Shown piece after piece: positions 46,690 to 57,600 of a DNA stretch of 64,000 nucleotides; the first letter of the stretch is position 1; the number at the start of each line of letters is the position of its first letter. The notes under the pieces were generated by a model. The model was not told where the DNA came from, ran no database searches, and saw only the letters and a program-made list of their open reading frames with translations. The stretch is taken from contig MNCI01021389.1 of assembly GCA_015680685.1 (NCBI GenBank), positions 677,570 to 741,569 on the forward strand, given 5' to 3'. This DNA is from Gnetum montanum. Taxonomy: Eukaryota > Streptophyta > Gnetopsida > Gnetales > Gnetaceae. The translations under genes were made by a program, and so were the position numbers.

Positions 46690-47475
46690 ACATTTTTGCT
46701 TGTAATGCCAATTCCTTTTTACAATTAAGAAGATTGATTTTAACAAAGAATGTGTATGAGAATCAAATGGTGTGGAAATTGATTCCATATACTTAATGGG
46801 ACAAAGAAGAACAACAATTTTATTTTCAACTTTCTAAAAAATCAATGGAAGATTAGATAGCTCAATAAAACAAGGAACTTCAAAATATTCTTCAAATTCG
46901 ACATCAAATGTGGAGCCCACTTACAAATGATCAACATTGCATTCTTATGTATAAAAGATGTTCTATCTAGGGCACACTATACCAGCAAAGCATTGGCTAG
47001 CTCAACAAGTAGAAAAAAACAAGAATAATACTTGGCATAACTGACTTGAATATCATGTTTTTACATCACACCATTTAAATGAGAAGTGAAACTTTGATTG
47101 GGAAGTAATTCAAAATTTGAATAAACACATACCATGATGTAACATTAGCAACCAGTGACTCCTATACATTATTAGGAAGAACAAAACCAGGTGTCATAGT
47201 TACATCAACATCACTAAAAGAAGGCATCATAATTTTTCTTTCCCAACTTGTAAATTTGCATTCTGAAAATCAACAAAAATTTTTGCATTGATAGAAGAAG
47301 TAGAAACGTTAACATTGGTTCAACAAGTTGGAAGTAATAGAATTCCCTATTCTAGAGACATCAATTCCACTAGAGAAAAATTTAAGAGAAAAAATAGATC
47401 CATTGAAAAAAAATTAGATTCATTAAAGAAATGTCAGATCGACTAGAAAGAAAGTAGATCTCTTCATAACTATAC
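46690..47475 (-). repeat. LINE ORF1 fragment, minus strand (left arm of inverted repeat)
   Basis: Reverse complement of 48340-49140 with many scattered differences. Shared words include CTTGTAATGCCAATTCCTTT (46697), CATCAA.ATCACT.AAAGAAG and CCAACTTGTAAATTTG. The sense strand leads into the zinc knuckle of the right copy. Confidence 0.75.
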
Positions 47476-48339
47476 AATAAGAATGATGTTTTTCTCTACA
47501 AGGCTTAGGAGCATGTGAAGATTCATGGTATCTTGCTTATGAAGATCTTAATTGACAATAAGTTTATTGATGTAGTAACCTAGACATTATGGTTAAATAT
47601 TTTAAAGAATTAATGGGGCTAAAACTCTCTTGAACTAAATTAAAACTTCTACCATTTAGTTGTTGACTTCTATCCAAGTGCTCATAGTTTGCTTTATGTG
47701 AAGTTGAGGCAACTTTACCATATTAAAATCTTAGAGAGCTAAATGCACTCATGTTAGGGATGTGTATGTAAAGCTCAATCTTGATCAAGTAAATGTTTTT
47801 AATTTGATGGATGGGCTTATGCATTAGGTGCAACATAGGGGAAGATTAAAAAATCTTAGGAAGGTTATTGTGATTGTTGCATTGCTAAAAGTAATCACAT
47901 GGAAAAACTAAATGGAAAGAAATAGAAATCATATGAAATAAATATGAAAGGTTAACTAAGGAGAGAAACTTATCAACCCCAAGTACATAATTCTTCAATA
48001 AGATCCATTTAGTTAGATACTATTAGTGGATGAAAGTATTTAACTGAAAGGACTAGCCATTGTATGGAAATTCTCTTAGTCTACTCTAGGGTTGAATGGC
48101 TATTTCTTTTTTATATTCTTTGATATTTCAACTTCAAGGAACATTATTTAATCATGTATAGCTACTTTTTGCAAACGCTTTTACTCAATGAGACGTAGAA
48201 AATTAAGTCAAAATTAAATTATGAAACATATTTGCTCACTTCTATCTACTATAATGTTCATTCTATATGAATTTATCTTCTCAAGTTAACTATGTCTTTA
48301 ATGCTACTATTACCTATGATTTTTTCTTCAGTGAATCTT
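47476..48339. other. Spacer between inverted LINE arms
   Basis: AT-rich, about 0.86 kb. No reading frame I can assign to a family. Confidence 0.4.
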
Positions 48340-48782
48340 ATGTTTTTCAATGGATTTTATATTTCTCAAATGAATTTGATTTTTTAAAGTGGATCTAATG
48401 TTTCTTCAATGAATTTTATTATTTCAACAAATTTGCTTTTTCTCTTCAATTTTTTTGTAGTAGATTTGATTTCTCTAGAAGTGTCTAATGAGGGATTCTA
48501 TATTACTCCCAACTTCTTCAACTAATGTTGAAATTATTACTTTTTCATTAATACAGAAATTTCTATTGATTCTCAAAATACAAATTTACAAGTTGGTAAG
48601 AAAAACATTGTAATACCTTCTTCCAGTGATGTTGATGCAACTAAGACACTCAAATTTGTTCTTCCTTATGATGTTTATGAGTCATTGGTTGTTGATCTTT
48701 CATCACAATATTTATTCATTCAAATTTTGAGTTACTTGCCTCATAATCAAAATTTCATTTTATAGTTAAAGTTCTTCATTCA

Positions 48783-48825
<43 letters not shown>

Positions 48826-49340
48826 TTCTTGTTAAGTTAAGCAATGCTTTGATAGTGCAATGTGCCTTAGATAAGAAACTTTCATACATGAACATGTAAT
48901 ATTGATAATTTGTAACTAGGCTCTAGATTTTGATGTCCAATTTCAAGAATATGTTAAAGTTCCATGTTTTGTTAAGTTATGTAATCTTTCATTGAATTTT
49001 CAAAAAGTGAAACAAGAAATTGTTAGTCTTTTTGGTCTTATTAAGCATATGGAGTCTATTTCTACAACTTTGTTTTTTAGACATTTTTTCATTGAAATCA
49101 ACCTTTTTCAATCATAAAAAGAAATTGGCATTACAATTAGGAGGAAAGACTTATATTTAGCCATTTGTATATTATAATATTTTTAATTTTTGTAACTTTT
49201 GCCATTGTGAAGGATATTTATTTAATATTTGTCCTATTCTACTCAAGAAAAAAGATTCTAAAGAAAAGAAAAAAGGTATTGAAGTTGAAGATAGAAAAAT
49301 ATAATATGAAGTTGAAGATATGAAAAATCAATTTCATGTC
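48340..49340 (+). pseudogene. LINE ORF1 fragment with zinc knuckle, plus strand
   Basis: Right arm of the inverted pair. At 49185-49236 one frame reads NFCNFCHCEGYLFNICP: C-x2-C-x4-Y-x4-C, a CCHC knuckle with His changed to Tyr, as in plant L1 ORF1 proteins, which bind element RNA. Multiple stops; contains a (TTA)n run at 48786-48825. Confidence 0.65.
48786..48825 (+). repeat. (ATT)n microsatellite
   Basis: About 13 uninterrupted ATT units inside the LINE fragment; absent from the matching left arm. Confidence 0.95.
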
Positions 49341-49917
49341 AATGATAGAATGATTAAATGACAATAAAAAATCCAGAGAAGACAGAAGCTTCTATGTATA
49401 TTTTTACTAATACTAGAGAAAGTATTGAGTAGCTTGAACATATAGCTTGCAATGAAAATTTTTCCTTTATGACAAGAATACTATTAACTCAAAGATTAAA
49501 ACGAGTGCCAACAAGAAGGTTATAGTTAAGGGTAAAGATTCTCAACATGAGATCAGTAACAAGTGATGAGGTAAATATATTCCACCAATGGTACTACTTT
49601 CTTGCTTTGACACAAATATTGGTATTAAGCCACAACTCTCTATCTTGAATCCTTTTGCTATTTTAAGTTCAAGCATGGATGAGTGATGTAAATTTTGCTA
49701 GGACTAGGAACTTCCTCCCTACTAACAATTAATTTTCTTCATTATTTTTTTTTTTCAAAGTTTCAATTGTAAAATTAGAAATTTTTTTTTTTCCATATTT
49801 TGTTGATGATGTACTTTGAATTTTCTTTGCTCATTGTTAATATTTTTTTTGGTGTCTAACAACCTAGAAAATTCTTGTAAGGAAGCTCTTCAAATCATAA
49901 TGGTGTTTCTTAAAGAT
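49341..49917 (+). other. AT-rich LINE-derived sequence
   Basis: No clear domain. Homopolymer T runs near 49745 and 49785. Confidence 0.35.
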
Positions 49918-50075
49918 TAAATTGGAAAGCAATTCAAATGTCAAAGTCAAAAGATGGTTTAGGATTAAGAAGTCTTGTGCTTTCTATCCAATCCTTTACC
50001 ATTAACTAGATCAAACATCTTTAAAATGGAAATGAACATTTGAAGTTGTTGATTTGGAATAGGATTCAAAAGGTT
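49918..50075 (+). pseudogene. LINE ORF2 RT C-terminal fragment
   Basis: WKAIQMSKSKDGLGLRSLVL (49923-49982) then LLIWNRIQK: the W-K-.-(I/C)-.-..K..GGLG(I/L)R motif found after RT in plant L1 elements. Stops at 50010 and 50026. Confidence 0.6.
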
Positions 50076-51520
50076 GCTACTGTAGCACTATTTGAATTTC
50101 ACAATGTTCCATTGGTTAGATATCTTATTTGTAAAATTTAACCCTTTTTTTATTTGTAAGAAACTCCACTCTTGCTAATTGAATGAAGAATGTTTGACAA
50201 AAATTTGTCAAAACTCACTCATTTCATATTTCCTTTAGTTTTGATATAGGGAATGGCTCAAATAATTATCTCATCATTTTTATTTCAACTTTTGTGAAAG
50301 AACTATTACTAGCATTTAACATTGAAATATTTTTACTTAGATACATTTGTAATCTACAACTTGGTTCTCTTAGTAATGTGTAGTATGTTTTTGTTGTCAC
50401 TCAAGCTTAGACATTTTTTTATAAGTACAAATTCTTCTACTCTTAGCATTTTTCTCAACAAAGATAACAAGTTCTCCCTTTAATAACAATCTAAAACTCA
50501 TTGTATTAATGAATTATAGGGGCTTAATAATTCAAATTCTTAATGGAATCACTTCTTTAGATAGCTTTAGAAAATATGTATGATGCTCAAGTAAGCAAGC
50601 TAGTAAGCCATTTCTTAGTTAGAACATGTAACTTGTGAATGAATTACTTGTAAAAACTAGATTTTATGCTATAACATACACAAAATACTTCTTTTTATCA
50701 TAATGAAGAATTGGCCATGCTTTTCTTTTTCTAATGTCTTTCACATAAGTTATTTGATTTTGGATACATTAGCTTACTTTTATCTTCTTCTTCTTCTTCT
50801 TCTTCTTCTTCTTCTTCTTCTTTTCTAGATTTTACCTAGATAGCTATTTGTTATGTCGTTGCTAAGTCAAAATAGATCATTTTTAAAATGATCTTACGGG
50901 TTTCTTGCAAAGATATTTTGGCAGAACATTTTTGACTAGGAATGATTTGAAGATGGAGAATACTAATGTCTCTCAAATTGTGGAGATTGTGAAAGATTTT
51001 GAAGCTTTTGATTTTGTTTTACCTAAAGATTTATATAAATATATATCAAAAGATATTACTTCTTGGTATATTTCTATGTAGATTGTTGGATTTAGTCACC
51101 AAAGTAAGGGTTTCACACTAGTATTTCAAGCATTGAATACTATGGATTTAGTGTTTTGTAGGCTTGTTATTTCTTCCAATCATTTTTTTCTTTTCAAACT
51201 GGCCAATTATAAAATGATTGAAAAATCATTTGATTTTAAAATTTGTATGGATCATTGCAATACTTATTATTGCTTTGGAGTAGAAAGAGGATTTGGGACC
51301 CTAATTCTTATGATTTTCTAAAATTCTTTGTTGGATTGAACTAGAAAATCTTATTATTTTTCAAAGTATTGAAATTGAAATTATTAGTAGCACTAACACA
51401 ATCCTCAAAATAGAGTCAAAAACATTACTAGCTAATGTGCACATGTTATTTGTAGAAATTTATTTACAGCAAATGAAGATAAAATTAAAAATTAAGGTAG
51501 ATAAGTAGTGTTTTTTCCAG
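50076..51520 (+). other. AT-rich decayed repeat sequence
   Basis: No gene recognised. Likely further LINE ORF1 sequence because a zinc knuckle follows at 51547. Contains the (CTT)n run at 50784-50823. Confidence 0.35.
50784..50823 (+). repeat. (CTT)n microsatellite
   Basis: About 13 uninterrupted CTT units. Confidence 0.95.
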
Positions 51521-51620
51521 AAACATTACATAGTATAATTTTCTAGGATGTTGCAACTATTGTCATCATGAAGGCCATTTTTCCCCCTTCTCAATAAAAA
51601 GATATTTGTGAGGAAAACAA
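51521..51620 (+). pseudogene. Second LINE ORF1 zinc knuckle
   Basis: CCNYCHHEGHFSP at about 51550-51590: C-x2-C-x4-H with the last Cys lost. Parallel to 49185, so a second ORF1 copy. Confidence 0.55.
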
Positions 51621-51929
51621 ATAACATCTTTTAGAAAAGTAAAATAATGGTAATTCTTAGTTGATACAAATGAAACTTTCTTCAACAAGTTTTCAACCTT
51701 TTATTGATCCTTTTAAATCTAAGAATGTTGGTAAATTATCAATATCTACAAAGAATTCTTCATGACAAAAAAGCACTTGTATAACAAGGACCAATAATGA
51801 CAGTGTTGATGCAAAAGTATTTTGCCTAGTGCAACGTAGAAAGAAAAGACCTATAGATAATTTAAATTTAAAAACCCATGAAGTATTTCTTTTTCTCTTT
51901 ACTACTAATTTTCCAAATGATTTTCTCAT

Positions 51930-52445
51930 TAAACAATGCTCTTTTAGCTATTAGTGACATGGATTGTGAAATAAATGCTAAACTTGAAAAAGTAAGGACA
52001 AGGGCCTCTTCCCCCACATCTCAATATTAGTTTTATCATAGAATGTTTAAGGCTTTTCTGATAAGTTCTAAGCAAAGATTGCTAAGGAGTATCTTTCAAA
52101 CTAGCATTTATCTCTACATTTTCTTCTCCTTTAAGAGATAAGATTTCAACATATTTTAAAAACCAACATTTTTTTTCTTGCTACTCATGAAGTTATTAAA
52201 GAAGATTTTACTATTTTAGTTAATAAAAAATAGACTAGAAAAGTTTTCAATTAAACAATGGACTTAGAAAAGCTATTTGAATTACTTGTCAAAGTGAACA
52301 AGGAGACATTGGACTCTATAATATTTATGCTGCTAATAAATCAAAAGATCAATCAAATGTTTTGAAATATCTTCTATCTATACTTAAGGTTCCTTGGATT
52401 ATTGTAGGTGATTTCAATATAGTTATAAGTCATTAGGAGAATCTC
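51930..52445 (+). pseudogene. LINE ORF2 start and endonuclease fragment
   Basis: SSKQRLLRSI at 52065-52095 resembles the ORF2 start of plant L1 elements (N-V-R-G-L-...SKQR). At 52310-52430 one frame reads GLYNIYAANKSKDQ and VPWIIVGDFNIVISH: the I-Y-A-P and G-D-F-N motifs of the APE-type endonuclease that nicks target DNA. Stops between. Confidence 0.7.
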
Positions 52446-53003
52446 AATTGATGATCATGGTACATAACTACTTAATATGCACTTTGCAAGTGATTCTTTT
52501 TTCATGATTAATTCTCTACAACATATCAATATTCTATTAGCTAGAGTAGAGAAATACTGCATGTTATCTAGCTCTTGAAGATGATTTGAAAAAATTGCAA
52601 ATAAACAAAGATCTAGCTCTTCATAGAGGCACATGGTGAAAAAGAACTCATGTAGCGAACCTCATTTTGTTGGGACAAAGCTAGGATGAGGTAACATTGA
52701 TTAGTAGGTGACTTTTAAGCATTGGAAAATCTTGAAAAAAGTTTACATCTTTAAAATTTTAGGAATATTTTTTTCTTTTGAACCTACTTTGAATTTTTTG
52801 TAGAATTTTGTAACTAATAAATTAAAAAGAAGTCTAATAAATGGGGAAAAAAAACTCACCCTCATGTAAGTTTTATTTATTAAGCAGATGTTCCAATCTA
52901 CTCATGTTTATTAATCTGGTTATTAGGCTACTACAAAAACTTCTTATAAAAAATTGATCAAATTATTTGTTGGTTCTTTAGTTAAATATACATAGGAAAG
53001 GAT
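52446..53003 (+). other. Decayed LINE interior
   Basis: RT palm motifs (such as Y-x-D-D) are not found here, so most of RT is deleted. No gene recognised. Confidence 0.35.
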
Positions 53004-53280
53004 ATTCTAGAGTTGGGATATCTGTATTACTAGCAAGAAAGATGGAGGACTTAGCCTCATTATTTGTTATAACCAAGTTGTTTCTCTCTTCGCAAAATGG
53101 ATTGCAAAATGTATTAATAGCAATGATATTTGGATGCTACTTTTTAGAAATAGACTTGTGCAAAGAAAACCTAAAAATGATAATAGTTGTTCTAATAACT
53201 TTCTTCAATGTCTTCATTTTCCTCAAGTGATTTCTATTCTTAGTTCTCCAAAAAGCTAGGGCACATGCTTAGTAAATATT
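53004..53280 (+). pseudogene. LINE ORF2 RT C-terminal fragment, second
   Basis: SWDICITSKKDGGLSLIICY (53013-53072), LFAKWIAKCINSNDIWMLLF (about 53085-53150): K-K-.-G-G-L and (L/F)-.-K-W-... motifs after RT in plant L1s. Open for about 90 codons to a TAG at 53258. Confidence 0.65.
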
Positions 53281-53659
53281 ATAATAACAACCATATTACA
53301 ATTTCAAAAGATATAAAGACCATCATTTACAGGCTCAATGCTCATCCTACTAAGGCAAGGTTTTAGGAGAAGCGATGGATGAGCAAAAACCTAACCTCTT
53401 TTGAATGGTTGCATCCAACCTTGAACCTAGCCCTTACAACTTAAGAAATAATTTCAAAAGATATGTTTAGTTCATGTTAACTTCTTTTTAATAAAAGAGC
53501 TTGGGTAATTCATTCATCTAGATTGTGTACCACTTGAAGCAAATGTGAAATTACTACAATTTACTATCTATGTGTTCTGATAAAAGAATCTTGTTAAGAT
53601 AAAGGCTAAATTCTAAGAATTGCTATTAGACCTACAATCTTTATGTATGTTGACAATGA

Positions 53660-53830
53660 CCAGAAAATGAATCAATTCTTCTCTTATTAGAGAAAGTTTG
53701 GAAGTGACACGCACCTTAGATGGTTTGGTCGTATGCTAAAAAGACCAAAGAATGCCTTACTAAAAGAAGTCACTTTCTTAGATTTGTGGGAAACTAACAA
53801 AAACATAGACCAAAAACATATTTAGTTTGC
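53660..53830 (+). pseudogene. RTE-type LINE C-terminal fragment
   Basis: HLRWFGRMLKRPKNALLKEV (53711-53770) matches the L-R-W-F-G-H-V-x-R-R-P motif at the end of RTE-like ORFs. Only this piece is seen. Confidence 0.5.
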
Positions 53831-54180
53831 TCACTTAATGAAAGGCATCCACAATTTAGAAATTTAGATAGTAATGCTCATTGAGCTCTTAATAGAAGCA
53901 AATGACATAAAAGAACTCATAACCAACCCCACAAGGTTGACATAAAGCTACAAGGATGATAACAATGATACACAAACAAACAAAAAGTAATACTAAAGTA
54001 CTAATAATGATAGGTGACTCAAGTAGTTAATTCATTGTCTTATTAAGTTTGAAGCATCATTATATTAATCTATCTTGGTAAGGTAATTCTCATGATGATG
54101 GAACTGAAGCCATTTTCAATACATTGGTAGAGATGTACTAGTAAAGAACCGTTAATATTTATCCTTTTTATGGAAGCATA
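53831..54180. other. Intergenic sequence
   Basis: I see no gene or element here. It lies beyond the 3' end of the helicase gene. Confidence 0.4.
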
Positions 54181-54546
54181 CAAGCAACATTTTACACAAT
54201 CTTAACTCTCCTCTTTAGCTTCCAATAATACATGTGCAAAGTACAAAATTCACCGATCATGTCTCCTGGGAAAGCTCGGTAAAGGAAATTGCAAGACATC
54301 AGCGGATACGAAGAATGTAAATTATGTCTACTATTTAGGCTCGGAAAAAAATCGATCACCAGAAGCCTCACAGAATGCAAGGAGTACTGATGTGCCCAAA
54401 AATATTGGCATTTAGCATTTGCTAAAGCAAACCTCATTATCAACAATTGCAGTAATCCGGCATGACAGATGTCACTGGGATTATCAATACTATCATGCAA
54501 ATTCAACCTCCTACAAAAATGTGTGTTCTCTGGTGCAGTTGAAAGC
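54181..54546 (-). other. Probable 3' UTR of the helicase gene
   Basis: Follows the TGA at 54547-54549. No strong poly(A) signal could be singled out, so the end is not fixed. The open frame at 54192-54656 (minus) is out of phase with the helicase frame and is not a gene. Confidence 0.4.
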
Positions 54547-54663
54547 TCAACGCTTTGATTTCTTTTTTTTGGTGCTTCCAAGGCCAGCAAACTCCCCATC
54601 ATCATCATCTGCATTTCCTCTTTTTTTCTTGTCCTTTTTGGTGCCTTCCTTTTCACGAATTTT
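54547..54663 (-). CDS. RH10: RH10 terminal exon
   Basis: 38 codons and TGA at 54549-54547. [37 protein letters not shown]: charged tail with likely nucleolar signal. Acceptor ATAACAG. Confidence 0.9.
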   Translation of the reverse strand, partial: KIREKEGTKKDKKKRGNADDDDGEFAGLGSTKKKKSKR

Positions 54664-57600
54664 CTGTTATATCCAGAGCAGATAGTGAGATATCAGCATA
54701 TATCACATGCCAGTGTTTTCATTGAAGGGGAAAACACAGAAATAAACAAGGGAGAGAAATCATACCACGGCTGCCATTCTTTGAGCCTCACTAACTCTTT
54801 CGTACATTAGTAGGACTTCCTCTTGCTCGCAAGGAAATGCATCAAGCTTCTTGCCTGTAACCCAATAAGTAAAATGAGCCCACCAATAAAACCTTTATGA
54901 CCTCTAAAAGGATACGCTATACTGATGAATCAGGTTACCAATTAATTGCTCAATTCGCTGGTAGAGCTCCACATCATATTGTGTAACCATGGATATTGCC
55001 CGACCTGACCGACCAGCACGTGCTGTCCTTCCCACTCTATGAATATAATCCTACTCCGCAGTTTAAAATCAAGCATATTATGACTAAGAAATGGAATAAT
55101 TTTATAGATTAATCATGGACGGAATAACATTATATGAGTTAAAAAGAAAAGAGTATCTAACCCAACTTCCATTGCCTATAATGTGCTTTACAAATACACT
55201 CTACTTAATTGCATCTTAAAGGAAAAAAGGTAATGGGAAATATCCAATCAAAAATGCCCGAGACGATATAGCCTTTCTAACTTGTAAAATTGTGTTCATC
55301 TATGTTAAGGAGGTAAGTAAATAATAACTAAGATGATACGACACGTTAGCAACCAAGAAAATGTAAACAGTAAGGGCTAGATCATCAGAGACGTGTTCAC
55401 AGTAAAGATATTAAAACTTAATTAAATGGAAATCTACATGAGAACAGTTTTAAATTAGGTTTAATTGTCAATGTCGATGCAAGATATCGTCGTCACAAGA
55501 TAATCAATTTTATTCCTGTATTGCTAACATGGATCACCATTATTAGAGATTTGTAGAATTATCACTGAAAAAAAGTCATTGTTTCAAAAAAGGTGTAAAC
55601 TCAGTGTCCCTGGATTTTGATGCCGCTTCCTTTTGCATTACACCTATTGTATTACTAAATACAACATCAAAGATGAACAAATGGAGTCTTGAACAGGAGA
55701 AAAAATGCCGAAAAGTTTTGTTGTTTCTATTTGTATTTTAAAGTTACAGAATAACAAAATCTTTAAGTAGGTTAACCTGGTGGCCTTTGGACTATCACGA
55801 CCTACTTCAATGCTCAAACTAAACATAATCAGAATCTATTATCAGGCAGTAAATGGCATTACACTATTTAAGATTTTACAGACTCATCTTCCATGCAGCT
55901 AGCTTTACCATATAAAATATTAGCTAAAGACGGTCCATTCTAATCAACGGCAAAAATAAAGGCTACTTTTCAGCATGGAACCAACTCAGGCAGGGGATTG
56001 CATTTCGCTTTATTTTTTCATCTTTGCAATGTAAGGCTTGGACCCTTGGAAAGGGTAAGAAATGAGTTTTACAGTTTCTGGGTAATCAAAGTTCATCCTT
56101 TCACAGTTCATGAATGGTATTTTTATTTTTCTGAAAGGTATGGACCCATTTGCAAATACAATAGAGCAAGCATTTAACGTATTTCTCTAGAAAACAAGGA
56201 TAATCTTAAGCATGACCAAAGGTTCTTGCAATAAAGTTGTAAACAGAAAGAATACTTTGGGGATGCTCCATTAATAGTCTTCTTCCAACAAAGCATTAGA
56301 GTATTACATTGGGCATTAGGCAAATGGGTAAAATGTTGTCACAAGCCAGGAGACTTCAGCTCATCAAGTCAGCACTTCAATCTCTCCCATTGTATTTGAT
56401 ATCGTGTTTTAAGATATCAAAAGCATATTGAACAGATGGAGACGACACACTAGTGGTGATATAACTTTGCATAGTATTACTTGATATGGAATTTGCTAAC
56501 CTTAGAAAACAGGAGAACGGGAATGCAAAATCTATTCGACTTCAGTATGACTTTACTAGGCAAGTCGTATAGCAATTTTATACAAGCAATAAGCAATGAA
56601 ATTTAAGTAACTGTGCAACAGGATGTCCTTTCAAATTACCTCAAGAATTACTAATGCATGATATTTGACGGAGTTTCAAAGAAATTAGACACTGATTTGT
56701 AAAGCAATGTGAAATTAAATATATGGGTGCTACCTAGAAAGGTAAAATTATACTACAAAGATAGTCTATTTCATAATGCATCAGCATTTCATTTGTTATG
56801 ACTTTGAATGAAGGCATACCATAATATTTATGTTATTAAAGCTTAGAAATAATTTGTCCAGAATTTTAAAACATCACCATTCTACTTGAAGAGGTAAAAT
56901 TTTTTGTCCATCCACTGACCTTGCCAGGACGATATGAGCATTGAGGCAACAGATGATGATCCTTTTATCAAACTACTACTTAAAAACATACTTATGGTCT
57001 TTGAAGACCAATGCAACTTTTCAATGTTGTATAGCTTTGATTCTATCGTTCATACACTTCATATCCTCATCAATAGAATCAAAGCTATACAACATTGAAA
57101 ATTCCAAACTAGTAATTGCAAGGAAACTTAAGTAATTGTTCTGACCTTTGAATTGGTAGGTATGTCATAGTTGATAACCATATCGACAGAAGGTATATCC
57201 AATCCTCTGCTAGCTACGTCAGTGCAGATAAGTATATTGCGTTCCCCCGATTTAAACTTGTTTAGAGCACCTATTCTTTTTGCCTGCAATTTTCAACATA
57301 TCAACATGCTTCTTTCAGCTTCAACAACATATAAGCATTAAAAATTCCAAGTAAAAATAGAACTACAAATGCTCAAATACAAAACTATAATACTGTAGAA
57401 AAAGAAGATAACCTGACTCATTTGTCCACTTATAGGAATTGCTTCAAGTCCAAGATTCCTAAGAATCAAAGAAAGCCGTCTGGTTGATTCACATGTCCTA
57501 GTAAAAACCATTGTAGTACTTCCAGAGATTTCATTCAAAAGATATACCAGATAACAATCCTGATATTATGAAGAAACGTATTATAAGAAAATGTTCATGC

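Noticed and set aside
47476-48339. Weak protease-like stretch (ILIDN near 47545)
   Set aside because: Too short and without a second motif to call a retroviral protease.
54192-54656. 154-codon minus-strand ORF over the last helicase exon
   Set aside because: It is out of phase with the K/D-rich helicase tail and runs into the 3' UTR; the helicase frame joins cleanly to all other exons.
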